64,000 nucleotides of DNA, taken from NCBI RefSeq assembly GCF_001612945.1, contig NZ_BDBK01000001.1:558001-622000 (forward strand). The letters are read 5' to 3'. The notes beneath the pieces were generated by a model. That model made no database searches and had not been told where the DNA came from. It was given only the letters and a program-made list of their open reading frames with translations. A program made the position numbers and the translations under genes. This DNA comes from Nocardia inohanensis NBRC 100128 (GTDB lineage Bacteria > Actinomycetota > Actinomycetes > Mycobacteriales > Mycobacteriaceae). Each line of letters begins with the position of its first letter. Within the stretch, counting starts at the first letter, position 1. Shown piece after piece: positions 15,626-23,646 of the stretch.

Positions 15626-16240
15626 ATGCGTAGAGCAACGGCGCTCTTCGCCGCATTATTGTTGGCCCTCCTCCTCTCCATCACTTCCGCAACCGGTTCG
15701 CAGGCGCACGCCGATGACTGTACGGGTGTGTGGGCCATCGGAATCGGCGGTTTCGGGGACAACACCTCGTCGGTGTTCACCCCGTTCGTCAATCAGCCCG
15801 TCGGATACAACTCCGCCGACCCGATGTCGGGGTTGAACGAAATCGACCGGCTGTTCTGGCAGCATCGCGGGCAGTGCCCGGGTGACCACATCAAGCTGAT
15901 CGGCCACAGTGAGGGTGCGGGGCTGCTGCACGCCTGGGTGACCAATCATCAGGATGTCGGCGATGCCAATGCCATTCTGCTGGCGGATCCCAAGCGTGCC
16001 GCGGGACCCGGCTGGGCGGGTTTGTCCTCGACTCCCGGTAATGGCCTGATCGGCTATCCGCTTGCCGGAGTTGACGATTGGTTCGGCGGTTTCCCCACCC
16101 TGACCGTCTGCAACAGTGACGACCAGGTGTGCGATACCTCCGCTGGCTGGTGGGGTTACCTCTTCGGCGGTGCGCACAGCCGCTACGATTTCAACGTCTG
16201 GGATTACGGCGATTGGGATTCCGGCGTCTGGTACCGGTAG
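15626..16240 (+). CDS. Secreted cutinase-like serine esterase
   Basis: A 204-residue exported protein. Residues 1-29 are a signal peptide (basic start, then a Leu/Ala-rich core, cleavage after SQAHA). The mature part has the nucleophile elbow GHSEGAG with Ser95, a likely acid in CNSDDQVCD, and His184 in GAHSRYD, with Cys pairs that could form disulfides. This matches the compact alpha/beta cutinase or PE-PPE esterase fold used on lipids and esters outside the cell. No operon partner is obvious. The start has only a weak ribosome-binding site. Confidence 0.75.
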   Translation: MRRATALFAALLLALLLSITSATGSQAHADDCTGVWAIGIGGFGDNTSSVFTPFVNQPVGYNSADPMSGLNEIDRLFWQHRGQCPGDHIKLIGHSEGAGLLHAWVTNHQDVGDANAILLADPKRAAGPGWAGLSSTPGNGLIGYPLAGVDDWFGGFPTLTVCNSDDQVCDTSAGWWGYLFGGAHSRYDFNVWDYGDWDSGVWYR

Positions 16241-16257
16241 TAAACGTGTCATGGGGA

Positions 16258-16761
16258 TCAGTAGCCGTACGGCTCCGGTCCCCATTGACCGAATCCATGC
16301 CCCATCGAACTACACACGGCCGCACCCTTGAAGGTGATTTGGCAAGTGGCCCCGGCGTGTGTCACGAAATACTGCGGATCGTAATAATTCACGCCCGAAA
16401 TCCGCTCCAGCGCCGGGTTCCCACCCGGCAGCGTATGACTCCCATTCGAGTTCCACTGCGGATGCGCCGGCAGCGCCGTCGAATCGATAACTATCGCAGG
16501 CACATTCGGCACCGGCACCTGCATTCCCACATACAGCACCTGCATCACCGAAGCCGGCACCGCGAGATCGCACCCGACCGCCCCGTCCGCCCCGATAGAA
16601 CAGTTCCACCCACCCATAGCGAAATAAGCAGTCCCGTCCACGACAACCGCCCCACCCCCCACATCCGCCTGCGCGCCCCCCGCCGCCCCGAACAGACACG
16701 CAACCATCCCGAATACCGTCCCGCAAACCCCCGCCGCAGTAACTCTCGCAACCCTGAACAC
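16258..16761 (-). CDS. Secreted hypothetical protein, 167 aa
   Basis: An unrecognised exported protein. The signal peptide covers about 33 residues (RVTAAGVCGTVFGMVACLFG, cleavage near GGAQA). The mature domain has about four Cys residues that could pair (WNCSIGAD, GCDLAVP, ATCQITF, AVCSSMG) and is rich in Gly, Ser and aromatics, like the small secreted proteins common in Nocardia and mycobacteria. It is convergent with the esterase gene, with 17 bases between stops. No function is proposed. Confidence 0.65.
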   Translation of the reverse strand: MFRVARVTAAGVCGTVFGMVACLFGAAGGAQADVGGGAVVVDGTAYFAMGGWNCSIGADGAVGCDLAVPASVMQVLYVGMQVPVPNVPAIVIDSTALPAHPQWNSNGSHTLPGGNPALERISGVNYYDPQYFVTHAGATCQITFKGAAVCSSMGHGFGQWGPEPYGY

Positions 16762-17053
16762 GGCATCTCCCTCGATGCGCCAATGACTGTCAGACCGAAT
16801 CGGTCATAGAGAAAAACTATCACTTTACGGCGCAAAGGCAAGAATTCTGTACACCCCCCTTACGCAACAAACCGCCTGGTCCTAGGGCTATTTCAGACCC
16901 CTCGGAAACCCCCTTTATGCCAAGCAACGGTTGATCAGCGCGCCATCGAACACGCCACCCCCGAACGTCGCACACCGAGGATCCCCGAACCCGTTGCGCG
17001 TCAACGCATTAAGCTGACCGCGAGAGTTCGATGACCGGCGGAGGGGAAAATCC

Positions 17054-17782
17054 ATGGCTTTCGATCCGGCTCGGGTGAGCGCCTATGACAGCATCGCCGA
17101 GGGCTATGCGGCCGAGAACGAGTCCGGTCTGCTGCACGCGTACTACAACCGGCCCGCGATCCTGGAACTCGCCGGGGATGTGACCGGGCGGCGGATCCTC
17201 GACGTCGGCTGCGGCCCCGGCGCACTGTTCGCCGCCCTGCGTGATGCCGGCGCCGTGATGACCGGAATCGACTCGAGCGCGGGGATGCTGGAGCAGGCCC
17301 GCCGACGCCTCGGCGACGACGCGGACCTGCGCCTCGCCGACCTGGCCGACCCCCTCGACTTTCCGGACGCCGCATTCGATGACATCGTCGCCTCCCTGGT
17401 GCTGCACTACCTACAAGACTGGGGCCCCGCGTTAGCCGAGTTGCGGCGCCTGCTGGTCACCGGAGGACGGCTCGTCGTTTCGGTCGAACACCCCTTCGCG
17501 AATTTCCTCGGCCGGCACTTGTCCGGAGACCCAGTCAACTATTTCCAGATCCGAAACCGAACCGACGAATGGACCATGTCCGGCCAGACCGCCAAGATGA
17601 GCTTCTGGGACCGGCCCTTGCACGCCATGACCGACGCCTTCACCGCGGCAGGCTTCCGAATCAGCGTCATCAGCGAACCGCCTGCGCTACCCGCAGCCCG
17701 CGAACTGATCCCCGAGGTGCTCGGCGAGAGCCCCGACAACAGATTCCTCTGCTTCCTGTTCTTCGTCCTGCACGCGGACTGA
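17054..17782 (+). CDS. Class I SAM-dependent methyltransferase
   Basis: A 242-residue soluble enzyme with the Rossmann-like motif I RRILDVGCGPGALFAAL, the acidic motif II (MTGIDSSAGML), motif III-like DLADPLDFPDAAFD and the LLVTGGRLVVSVEHP post-motif. It would move a methyl group from S-adenosylmethionine to an unknown acceptor. GGAGGGG precedes the ATG at 17054. The 292 bases upstream hold no supported gene. It is alone in its transcription unit. Confidence 0.8.
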   Translation: MAFDPARVSAYDSIAEGYAAENESGLLHAYYNRPAILELAGDVTGRRILDVGCGPGALFAALRDAGAVMTGIDSSAGMLEQARRRLGDDADLRLADLADPLDFPDAAFDDIVASLVLHYLQDWGPALAELRRLLVTGGRLVVSVEHPFANFLGRHLSGDPVNYFQIRNRTDEWTMSGQTAKMSFWDRPLHAMTDAFTAAGFRISVISEPPALPAARELIPEVLGESPDNRFLCFLFFVLHAD

Positions 17783-17989
17783 CCGGCGTCGCACGACGGA
17801 CGGCTTCTCACGGGGTGGTCGACAGGGCGATCAGTCGGTGCGGTGTGCGGTGCTGACCGGCATACGTCGGGAGGGAAAACTGTGGTCTACCAAGCTTGGA
17901 GATTCATGACCTGCACCGACTCGTAGCCGACGATTGTCGGGAGGACCTTCCGCTCCAGGGGCAAGCGCTCTGGGCAGGCTCGGTGTCGG

Positions 17990-18163
17990 TCACTGGTGTT
18001 CGTGCCAGTCGGCGTCTTGGATCTCGTCGATCTGGGTCTGAACTACTTCGGCGCGTTCTTCCAGTTCGACGCGGTCGGGCTCGGTCAGGCTCTCGGCGCC
18101 TAGCTTCTCGAAAACGCATGAGAGGGTTGACCGTAGGTCCTCGAGCTTGATGTTCGGCTCCAC
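17990..18163 (-). CDS. Possible small acidic coiled-coil protein, 57 aa
   Basis: A short acidic frame beginning at GTG 18163 (VEPNIKLEDLRSTLSCVFEK) and continuing with TEPDRVELEERAEVVQTQID, a helix-rich heptad-like pattern. GTG 18172 is an alternative start; AGTGAGG lies near it. The composition looks like a real protein, perhaps an antitoxin or a partner protein, but nothing in the neighbourhood supports that. Treat as tentative. Confidence 0.4.
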   Translation of the reverse strand: MEPNIKLEDLRSTLSCVFEKLGAESLTEPDRVELEERAEVVQTQIDEIQDADWHEHQ

Positions 18164-18333
18164 GGGCCTCACTTTACGTCCGGACTCGGCGAGCTTGCAG
18201 GAGCAGGGCGGAGCTGTTCGGGGGGCGGTGGGAGGGATGGCGACACACCAGCGGTGGTGCGGCTGCGGGGTGGGGGTCGGGTCATCGCGCATGCTGGGGG
18301 GCGGACTGTCCGGCGATCAGGGAAGAGGTCACC

Positions 18334-19263
18334 GTGCGTGTTGCCATGACGCAGGAGTTGACGGGTATCGATGGTGTCGCTGTCACCGATTGGCCGGGTC
18401 CGCCTGAGCCGTCGGCCGGACAGGTGCTGGTGCGGGTTCAGTGTGCGGGCGTCGGTCCGTGGGATGTGGGGATGGTGGGTGGCGGTTTTCCCGGGCTGAC
18501 GGCGCCGTTCGTTCCTGGGCAAGAGCTGGCGGGTGTGGTCGAGGCGGTTGGGCTGGACGCCGATGTGCAACCGGGGCAACGGGTTTACGCGACCACGTTC
18601 CCAGGTGGGGGTGGGTTCGCCGAGTTCGCGCTCGTGGATTCCGATCGGGTGGCCGCGATGCCTGCCGAGATGGATTTCGCCGCAGCGGCGGCGTTGGTGA
18701 TCGGGGCGGGGACCGCGTATGAGGGGCTTATCGATCGAGGCAAGCTGGAGGCCGGTGACACCGTTCTGATCACCGCGGCTTCGGGTGGGGTCGGGAGTTG
18801 CGCGGTGCAGATCGCGGCCGCGGTGGGCGCTCGGGTGTTGGGGGTGGCCAGCCCTGCCAACCACGATTATTTGCGAAACCTGGGTGCGGCGAACGTGTTC
18901 GACTATCACGATCCCGAGTGGGCCGGGCAGGTGCTTGCCGCGGTGCCGGGTGGGGTGGACACGCTGTTCGACGGGGCCGGTGGGCAAACCCGCGACCGGG
19001 CGCTCACCGCGGTCCGAGACGGCGGCCGGGCTGTTTCGATCATCGCCCAGGAGCCGCTCGGCGAGTTGGAGCGCGGGATCAGCGGGCAGACGTTCGCCGC
19101 ACATGTCGACCGGCAGCGGCTCGACGCGCTCACCCAGCTGGTCGAGGCGGGCAAGCTGCGCCCGACCATCGAGGAAGTCTTCCCGCTGGATGGGGCCCGC
19201 GATGCGCTCGCGCGGGTCGCGGACGGCCATACGCGCGGCAAGATCGTGGTGCGGATCGGGTGA
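18334..19263 (+). CDS. NADP-dependent zinc-less alcohol dehydrogenase/quinone oxidoreductase
   Basis: A medium-chain dehydrogenase/reductase of 309 residues. The N-terminal catalytic domain has the GQELAGVVEAVG segment but lacks zinc ligands, and the Rossmann domain has AASGGVGSCAVQIAAAVGA (the AxxGxVG NADPH motif). This is the zeta-crystallin-like quinone reductase class, which acts on quinones or enones. The GTG at 18334 has GAAGAGG a few bases upstream and gives the family start MRVAMTQELTG. The NTF2-like protein follows 73 bases later on the same strand and may be co-transcribed. Confidence 0.8.
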   Translation: MRVAMTQELTGIDGVAVTDWPGPPEPSAGQVLVRVQCAGVGPWDVGMVGGGFPGLTAPFVPGQELAGVVEAVGLDADVQPGQRVYATTFPGGGGFAEFALVDSDRVAAMPAEMDFAAAAALVIGAGTAYEGLIDRGKLEAGDTVLITAASGGVGSCAVQIAAAVGARVLGVASPANHDYLRNLGAANVFDYHDPEWAGQVLAAVPGGVDTLFDGAGGQTRDRALTAVRDGGRAVSIIAQEPLGELERGISGQTFAAHVDRQRLDALTQLVEAGKLRPTIEEVFPLDGARDALARVADGHTRGKIVVRIG

Positions 19264-19336
19264 CCGATGAATCGGGTGCGGTGCGGCGGTAGGTACTCGT
19301 GAGCCGCGTTGGGCGGCCGCGATCAGAGGAGAAATC

Positions 19337-19738
19337 ATGTCCGATACCGCCGTACGCACCGACCGGGAAGCCGTGCTCACCGTGTTGAGCGACCTCTACC
19401 GCGCGTGGACCGCCAATGATGCCGACGCGTTCGTCGCCGATTACGACCCGGAAGCGACCTCTATCCTGCGCGGGGTGGTCAATAACGGTGCCGATGCCAC
19501 CCGGGCCCATATGGCCGCCGGTTTCGCGGGCCCGCTACGGGGCTCGACGACTATCGACGAACCGCAGTCGGTGCGATTCCCGGCCCCCGGCACCGCCGTC
19601 GTGGTCAGCCGCAGCGCCGTGGTGATGGCGGGGGAGACCGAACCGCCCGCCGACCGCTGGGTGCTGGCGACCTGGACGTTGGTCCGCCGGGAAGGCCGCT
19701 GGCTCATCACCGCTTACCACAACTGCCCGGCCCAATAG
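19337..19738 (+). CDS. SnoaL/NTF2-like small protein (SgcJ/EcaC type)
   Basis: A 133-residue cone-shaped NTF2-like fold: the N-terminal helices (REAVLTVLSDLYRAWTANDA), FVADYDPEATSILRG, and the C-terminal strand TWTLVRREGRWLITAYHNCP. Such proteins act as small isomerases, hydrolases or binding modules, and no specific catalytic residue is diagnostic here. GAGGAG precedes the ATG at 19337. It follows the quinone oxidoreductase, so a joint role in metabolism of a small molecule is possible but unproven. A strong hairpin follows. Confidence 0.7.
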   Translation: MSDTAVRTDREAVLTVLSDLYRAWTANDADAFVADYDPEATSILRGVVNNGADATRAHMAAGFAGPLRGSTTIDEPQSVRFPAPGTAVVVSRSAVVMAGETEPPADRWVLATWTLVRREGRWLITAYHNCPAQ

Positions 19739-19750
19739 GGTGGACTTCGA

Positions 19751-19779
19751 CCTTCCGGGCGGTGTGTCCGCCCGGAAGG
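19751..19779. terminator. Bidirectional hairpin terminator
   Basis: CCTTCCGGGCGG (19751-19762) and CCGCCCGGAAGG (19768-19779) form a perfect 12-base stem with a 5-base loop, between the convergent stops at 19738 and 19787. Confidence 0.75.
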
Positions 19780-19786
19780 CGGGTGG

Positions 19787-22117
19787 TCAGTGCAGGTGCA
19801 GCCACTGCCCGATCGAGGGCACACCGTCGTTGCCGACCACGAACACCAGATACCAGCCGGGCGGGGCGAGCGCCGGATTGTCGGGCATGGTAAGAGTCAG
19901 CGAATCCGGTGTGCCACTGGTGTATTCGAGGTCGATGAGGCGTTGTTCGTTGTCGCAGGAGTGGGTGCACGCGCCGGGGTGGAACAGGGAGGCTTCGCGG
20001 ATCGGCCCGTCGGTGACCGCGGTGAGGACACCGCCATAATCCGCGGCCGCTGAACTCAGCGTGAGGGCGGGCCGGGAGCCTTGGAAGAGGTAAGGGGGCC
20101 AATAGATTTCGATGCGCAGCTCTTCGGTCTTGCGTGCCGGATTGGAGCCCGCGGTGATCACCTTGCCGTCGGGAGTGAGCAGCGCGATCGAATGGTAGAG
20201 GCGGGGGACTCGGCACGGGGCGGTGTGCATCCAGGATTCGGTGACCGGGTCGAAGATCTCGGCGTGCGCGGGTGCGGCGTGCGCCATCTCCTCCATGCCG
20301 GAGCCGCCGGTGGCCAGCACGGTGCGGTCGGGGAGCAGCACGGCGCTCAGGTGCATGCGAGCGTGATCCATCGGTTGCACGCCCTGGTACGCCGGTTGCG
20401 CGGCGGTGGTGTCGACGATCCTGGCGTCGGCGAGAGCCGGTGCGGGACTGTGCATGTCGAAGCCCCCGCCGCCGAGCAATAGCACGCGCTGGTGCTGGGC
20501 GGGCGGAAGCAGGACGCTGGCGGATTGATTGCGCGAACCCGGATCGGTGAGGCCGGTGACCTCGGTGGTGGCGCCGGTGAGCGGATCCCAGATCGATGGG
20601 CGCATACCGTTGTTGCCGCCGTACTGGCCGCCGGTGTAGAACAGGCGGCCGTCGGCGAGCAACAGCAGATGGCCGTACATGGGAATCGGACCGGGAACCG
20701 GTAGCGCGGACCAGGTTTCGGTCTCGGGGTCGAACAGCTCCGGAACGACGGAGAGGAAATTGTCGGCGCCCAGCCCGGACACGGCCACCACCTTGCCGCT
20801 GGGCAGGGTGGCCAGGGAGGGATACCAGCGCCCGAATTCCATGTCCGGCACCCGATTCCAGGTCAGATCGGCCGGATCGAAGATCAATGCGTCACGCAGC
20901 CCGTAGAACGGGTCGTAGCGTTCGGTGCCGCCCGCGGCGAGCAATCGGCCATCGGGCAGGAAGGCTTGACCGACGCAGAACAGGTCGATCGGAGTGTCCG
21001 GCGCGGCCAGTCCCGGGTTCGGGTAATGCCATACGCGCGTGCGGAATTCGTGTGCGTCATGCCGGTCGGGGTCGTTGCCGGACCCGGCGAAGAACAGCAC
21101 GTCACCGGTGTGCAGCAGCGCGGCGTGCACCGGGTTGATCTCGGTGCCGAAATCCAGGATCCGCCACAGCCCCAGGTGCGCCGCGTGCATGAGATCGGTC
21201 TCGAGTTCCAGGACCTTCAGATAGCCGGCATTGCGACCCGGCGGAGCGTCGACGGCGCACACCACCAACTCCGGTTCCCTGCCCGGCTCTTCGAGGAAAG
21301 CGACTGCCGCGCCTTGGTTTTCGACGAAATCCCAGGGCGTTGCCGTCCACCCGCTCCACCCGTCGAGCGCATGCCCGGAGCCGTCCAGGCCCCAGCCGAT
21401 GGTGTAGACCCCGGAGTTGGCGCCGCCGGGATTGTCGATCGCGCACACCAGCAGTTCGGGCCGCCCGTCGCCGTCCAGGTCGGCGGCGGTGATGCCCGCG
21501 CCTTGGTTCTCCCACCCGTACCAGTCGGGCACGGCCACCCACTCCGTCCACTCGGCGACGGTGCCGTCCGCGCCGAATCCCTTTGCGAGCCGGAATTGTC
21601 CGGAGTTCGGCCCGGGTGGATTGTCGACCGTCAGCACCACCAGCGCGTGCTGTCCGTCGATGCGAGTCAGGCAGATATCCGCGCCTTGATTCTCCCACCC
21701 GAACCAGTCGGGCACAGCCAGCCACGGCGTCCAGCCACCGGTCACCGTCCCGTCCGCGGCGAGATCTCGCCCGACCCGGTAGTAGCCCTGGTTCTGGCCC
21801 GGCGGATTGTCCACCACGAACATCACCAGATCGAGTTGCCCGTTCCCGTTCAGGTCCGCGAGCGCGAGCCCGGCTCCTTGGTTCTCCCACCCGAACCAGT
21901 CCGGCACGGCCTGCCACGGCCCCCAATCGCGGACCGACCCATCGGTCGCGAACCCCGAGCCCATCCGATACCACCCGGCGTTCTGTCCCTCCGGGTCATC
22001 GACCATGAGCACCACCACTTCCGGCGCCCCGTCACCGTCGATATCCCCGATCGCCAGCCCGCAATCCTGGTTCTCCCACGCGAACCAGTCCGGTACCGCT
22101 ACGAATTCACCAGCCAC
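19787..22117 (-). CDS. Galactose/glyoxal oxidase-like protein with five N-terminal FG-GAP repeats
   Basis: About 776 residues. The N-terminal 320 residues hold five repeats of roughly 63 residues starting with PDWFGWENQGA and containing calcium-type loops such as DIDGDGAPE and DLDGDGRPE. The rest is a Kelch-type propeller with a DUF1929-like end, as in radical copper oxidases. The expected copper and radical residues are visible: Cys381 in FCVGQAF, the Tyr-His pair in RLYHSIALL (641-642) and a His in CTHSCDNEQRL (719). It would oxidise an alcohol or aldehyde and make peroxide. I see no signal peptide. The GTG at 22117 lies 2 bases past the transpeptidase stop, so the two form an operon; TTG 22165 would overlap. 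Confidence 0.8.
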   Translation of the reverse strand: MAGEFVAVPDWFAWENQDCGLAIGDIDGDGAPEVVVLMVDDPEGQNAGWYRMGSGFATDGSVRDWGPWQAVPDWFGWENQGAGLALADLNGNGQLDLVMFVVDNPPGQNQGYYRVGRDLAADGTVTGGWTPWLAVPDWFGWENQGADICLTRIDGQHALVVLTVDNPPGPNSGQFRLAKGFGADGTVAEWTEWVAVPDWYGWENQGAGITAADLDGDGRPELLVCAIDNPGGANSGVYTIGWGLDGSGHALDGWSGWTATPWDFVENQGAAVAFLEEPGREPELVVCAVDAPPGRNAGYLKVLELETDLMHAAHLGLWRILDFGTEINPVHAALLHTGDVLFFAGSGNDPDRHDAHEFRTRVWHYPNPGLAAPDTPIDLFCVGQAFLPDGRLLAAGGTERYDPFYGLRDALIFDPADLTWNRVPDMEFGRWYPSLATLPSGKVVAVSGLGADNFLSVVPELFDPETETWSALPVPGPIPMYGHLLLLADGRLFYTGGQYGGNNGMRPSIWDPLTGATTEVTGLTDPGSRNQSASVLLPPAQHQRVLLLGGGGFDMHSPAPALADARIVDTTAAQPAYQGVQPMDHARMHLSAVLLPDRTVLATGGSGMEEMAHAAPAHAEIFDPVTESWMHTAPCRVPRLYHSIALLTPDGKVITAGSNPARKTEELRIEIYWPPYLFQGSRPALTLSSAAADYGGVLTAVTDGPIREASLFHPGACTHSCDNEQRLIDLEYTSGTPDSLTLTMPDNPALAPPGWYLVFVVGNDGVPSIGQWLHLH
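21250..22105 (-). repeat. Five tandem FG-GAP (VCBS-type) coding repeats
   Basis: Within the oxidase gene, five copies of about 190 bases each encode PDWFGWENQGA-type units. The fifth is divergent (TPWDFVENQGA). Copies one, two and four keep the acidic or Asn-rich calcium loop; copy three (TRIDGQHALVVL) has lost most of it. Boundaries are approximate. Confidence 0.7.
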
Positions 22118-22119
22118 AT

Positions 22120-23316
22120 CTAGATCGTCGTCCCTCGCAGCCAATCCGGCCACGGAATGCTCCAATCCCCGTTCTGCCAGATGTCGAGGGGTTCGCCGCC
22201 GGTATTGCGGACCTCGATGACATCGCCGGGGATCACGAAGTCGAAGAACCAGGCGGCGTCGGCGGGCGACAGGTTCAGGCAGCCGTGCGAGACGTTCGTA
22301 TTACCTTGCGCCCAAACGCTTTCCGCCAGTGCGTGCACGAAGATCCCGTCATGGCTGATCCGCACCGCGTGCGCGATGCTGGTTTTGTAGCCGAGCCGCG
22401 AATTCACCGGCAGCCCATAGCTGGAGGAGTCCATGATCACCGGATTCTGCCGGTCCAGCACCGTGTAGGTGCCCGGCCGCGTCCAGAACGACAGCAGCCG
22501 CCCGCCCACCACCGCCGAACCGCCCATGCCCATCGAGGTCGGCATGGTGCGCACCAGGTTCCCGTTCTCGAAGACCTCGATCATCTTGGTGTTGTCGTCG
22601 GCGATCGCCACGTGCGCGGGACCGATCACCACCGAGACCCGCTGATCCCGCAGCCCGTACGCGCCGTCACCCAGTGCGGCGCCGAACAATTCGGCCGCCA
22701 CCGTGATGCGGGTGCCCGGGGCGTAATACCGTTCCGGCCGCCAGTGCGCGTTCTTGTCGTCGAGCCAGAACCAGGCGCCGGGCACCGCGGGTTCGGTGCT
22801 GACCTTTAGATGCTGTTGCGCGGCGGCCCGGTCGACGGGTTCGTCGAAGTGCGCCACGAGTACGAAACCCACACCGTACGTATCGTTTTCGGTGAGTTCG
22901 ACCATGGTGGCCGAGCGCAGCGAGACGTCGACGAGCCGGTCGGGCGTCACCGTCGTACAGTTCGTGGTCGCCGTGATGTCCCCGGTCGCACCGTGCGCCA
23001 CCGCCTTGGCGGTGTAGGTGTGGCCGTAGCCGAGCGGTTCGCTGCTGGTCCAGCCGCGCTGATCGGGTGTCAGCGTCCCCGGCAGCGGGCGGCCGGTCTC
23101 GTCGATCCACTCCACACTGCGCAGCGTCCCGTCGGTGACCGTGACCCGGCCCGGCTGCCGGGCACTCACCTCGCGCGCGTCGAGCCCGGGATCGAAACGG
23201 AGTGCGGCCGGTCCGGGTGGCGGCGGCGCCGATTCCTCGTGCCGCGCACAGCCCGCGAGGGTGAGCCCACCCGCGCCCGCCAAGCCGAACAGCAGCTCTC
23301 GACGTCGCAAAGCCAC
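22120..23316 (-). CDS. L,D-transpeptidase lipoprotein (YkuD domain)
   Basis: A 398-residue cell-wall enzyme that would make 3-3 cross-links in peptidoglycan. The N-terminus [14 protein letters not shown] and lipobox LTLAGC give a lipid-anchored exported protein. Two Ig-like domains span about residues 40-235. The YkuD domain follows with [15 protein letters not shown] and the catalytic motif SHGCLNLS (Cys346). The tail [10 protein letters not shown] is typical of the mycobacterial LdtMt2-type family, so the stop is natural. The oxidase gene starts 2 bases downstream. It is divergent from the NRPS with 330 bases between. Confidence 0.85.
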   Translation of the reverse strand: MALRRRELLFGLAGAGGLTLAGCARHEESAPPPPGPAALRFDPGLDAREVSARQPGRVTVTDGTLRSVEWIDETGRPLPGTLTPDQRGWTSSEPLGYGHTYTAKAVAHGATGDITATTNCTTVTPDRLVDVSLRSATMVELTENDTYGVGFVLVAHFDEPVDRAAAQQHLKVSTEPAVPGAWFWLDDKNAHWRPERYYAPGTRITVAAELFGAALGDGAYGLRDQRVSVVIGPAHVAIADDNTKMIEVFENGNLVRTMPTSMGMGGSAVVGGRLLSFWTRPGTYTVLDRQNPVIMDSSSYGLPVNSRLGYKTSIAHAVRISHDGIFVHALAESVWAQGNTNVSHGCLNLSPADAAWFFDFVIPGDVIEVRNTGGEPLDIWQNGDWSIPWPDWLRGTTI

Positions 23317-23646
23317 CGCATCTCTCCTTTCGCCCGGCCGACGGCCACGGTCAGCATGCGTTCACACCGTGCATCCGACACGCCGACGAGCCACATCTCC
23401 ACCGATCCGTCGCGTAACCGACACCGGATAGATTCGTTTCCCGGCGCACCCCGGATCGCATCCCGGCCCGGAGCGGTGCTTGCCGAGGGTGTCACCGCGG
23501 TTGCCGCGCTGCGCACCCCAACATTCTGGGGCAGGTCACGCGGGGTATCCGTCGGTACGGTGAGGGCAGCTCGGATATTGCCGCCGGAGGGGAGATTCGG
23601 CCGCGGGGGTTCGTTTTGTGCTGCGCAGGAAAGGCTTTCATCGACC
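23317..23646. other. Intergenic region between transpeptidase and NRPS genes
   Basis: 330 bases with no supported gene; it should hold the divergent promoters of the transpeptidase and NRPS. I found no clear -10/-35 pair and no iron-box-like palindrome. The NRPS reading frame is open through it, but it overlaps the transpeptidase gene antisense and lacks NRPS-like sequence. Confidence 0.5.

Noticed and set aside
13547..15792. Two antisense frames of over 600 residues across the metal ATPase
   Set aside because: The sense strand has every P-type ATPase motif, and the antisense products have low-complexity composition.
16762..17053. Possible gene between the secreted protein and the methyltransferase
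   Set aside because: 292 bases with no frame that has a start, a ribosome-binding site and protein-like composition.
22120..22165. Frameshifted fusion of transpeptidase and oxidase
   Set aside because: The transpeptidase has its family C-terminus ([10 protein letters not shown]) before the stop, so two separate proteins are more likely than a fusion.
22810..23646. 837 bases of open frame upstream of the NRPS start
   Set aside because: It overlaps the transpeptidase gene antisense and has no NRPS-like sequence. The protein begins at the condensation domain ([13 protein letters not shown]) at 23647.
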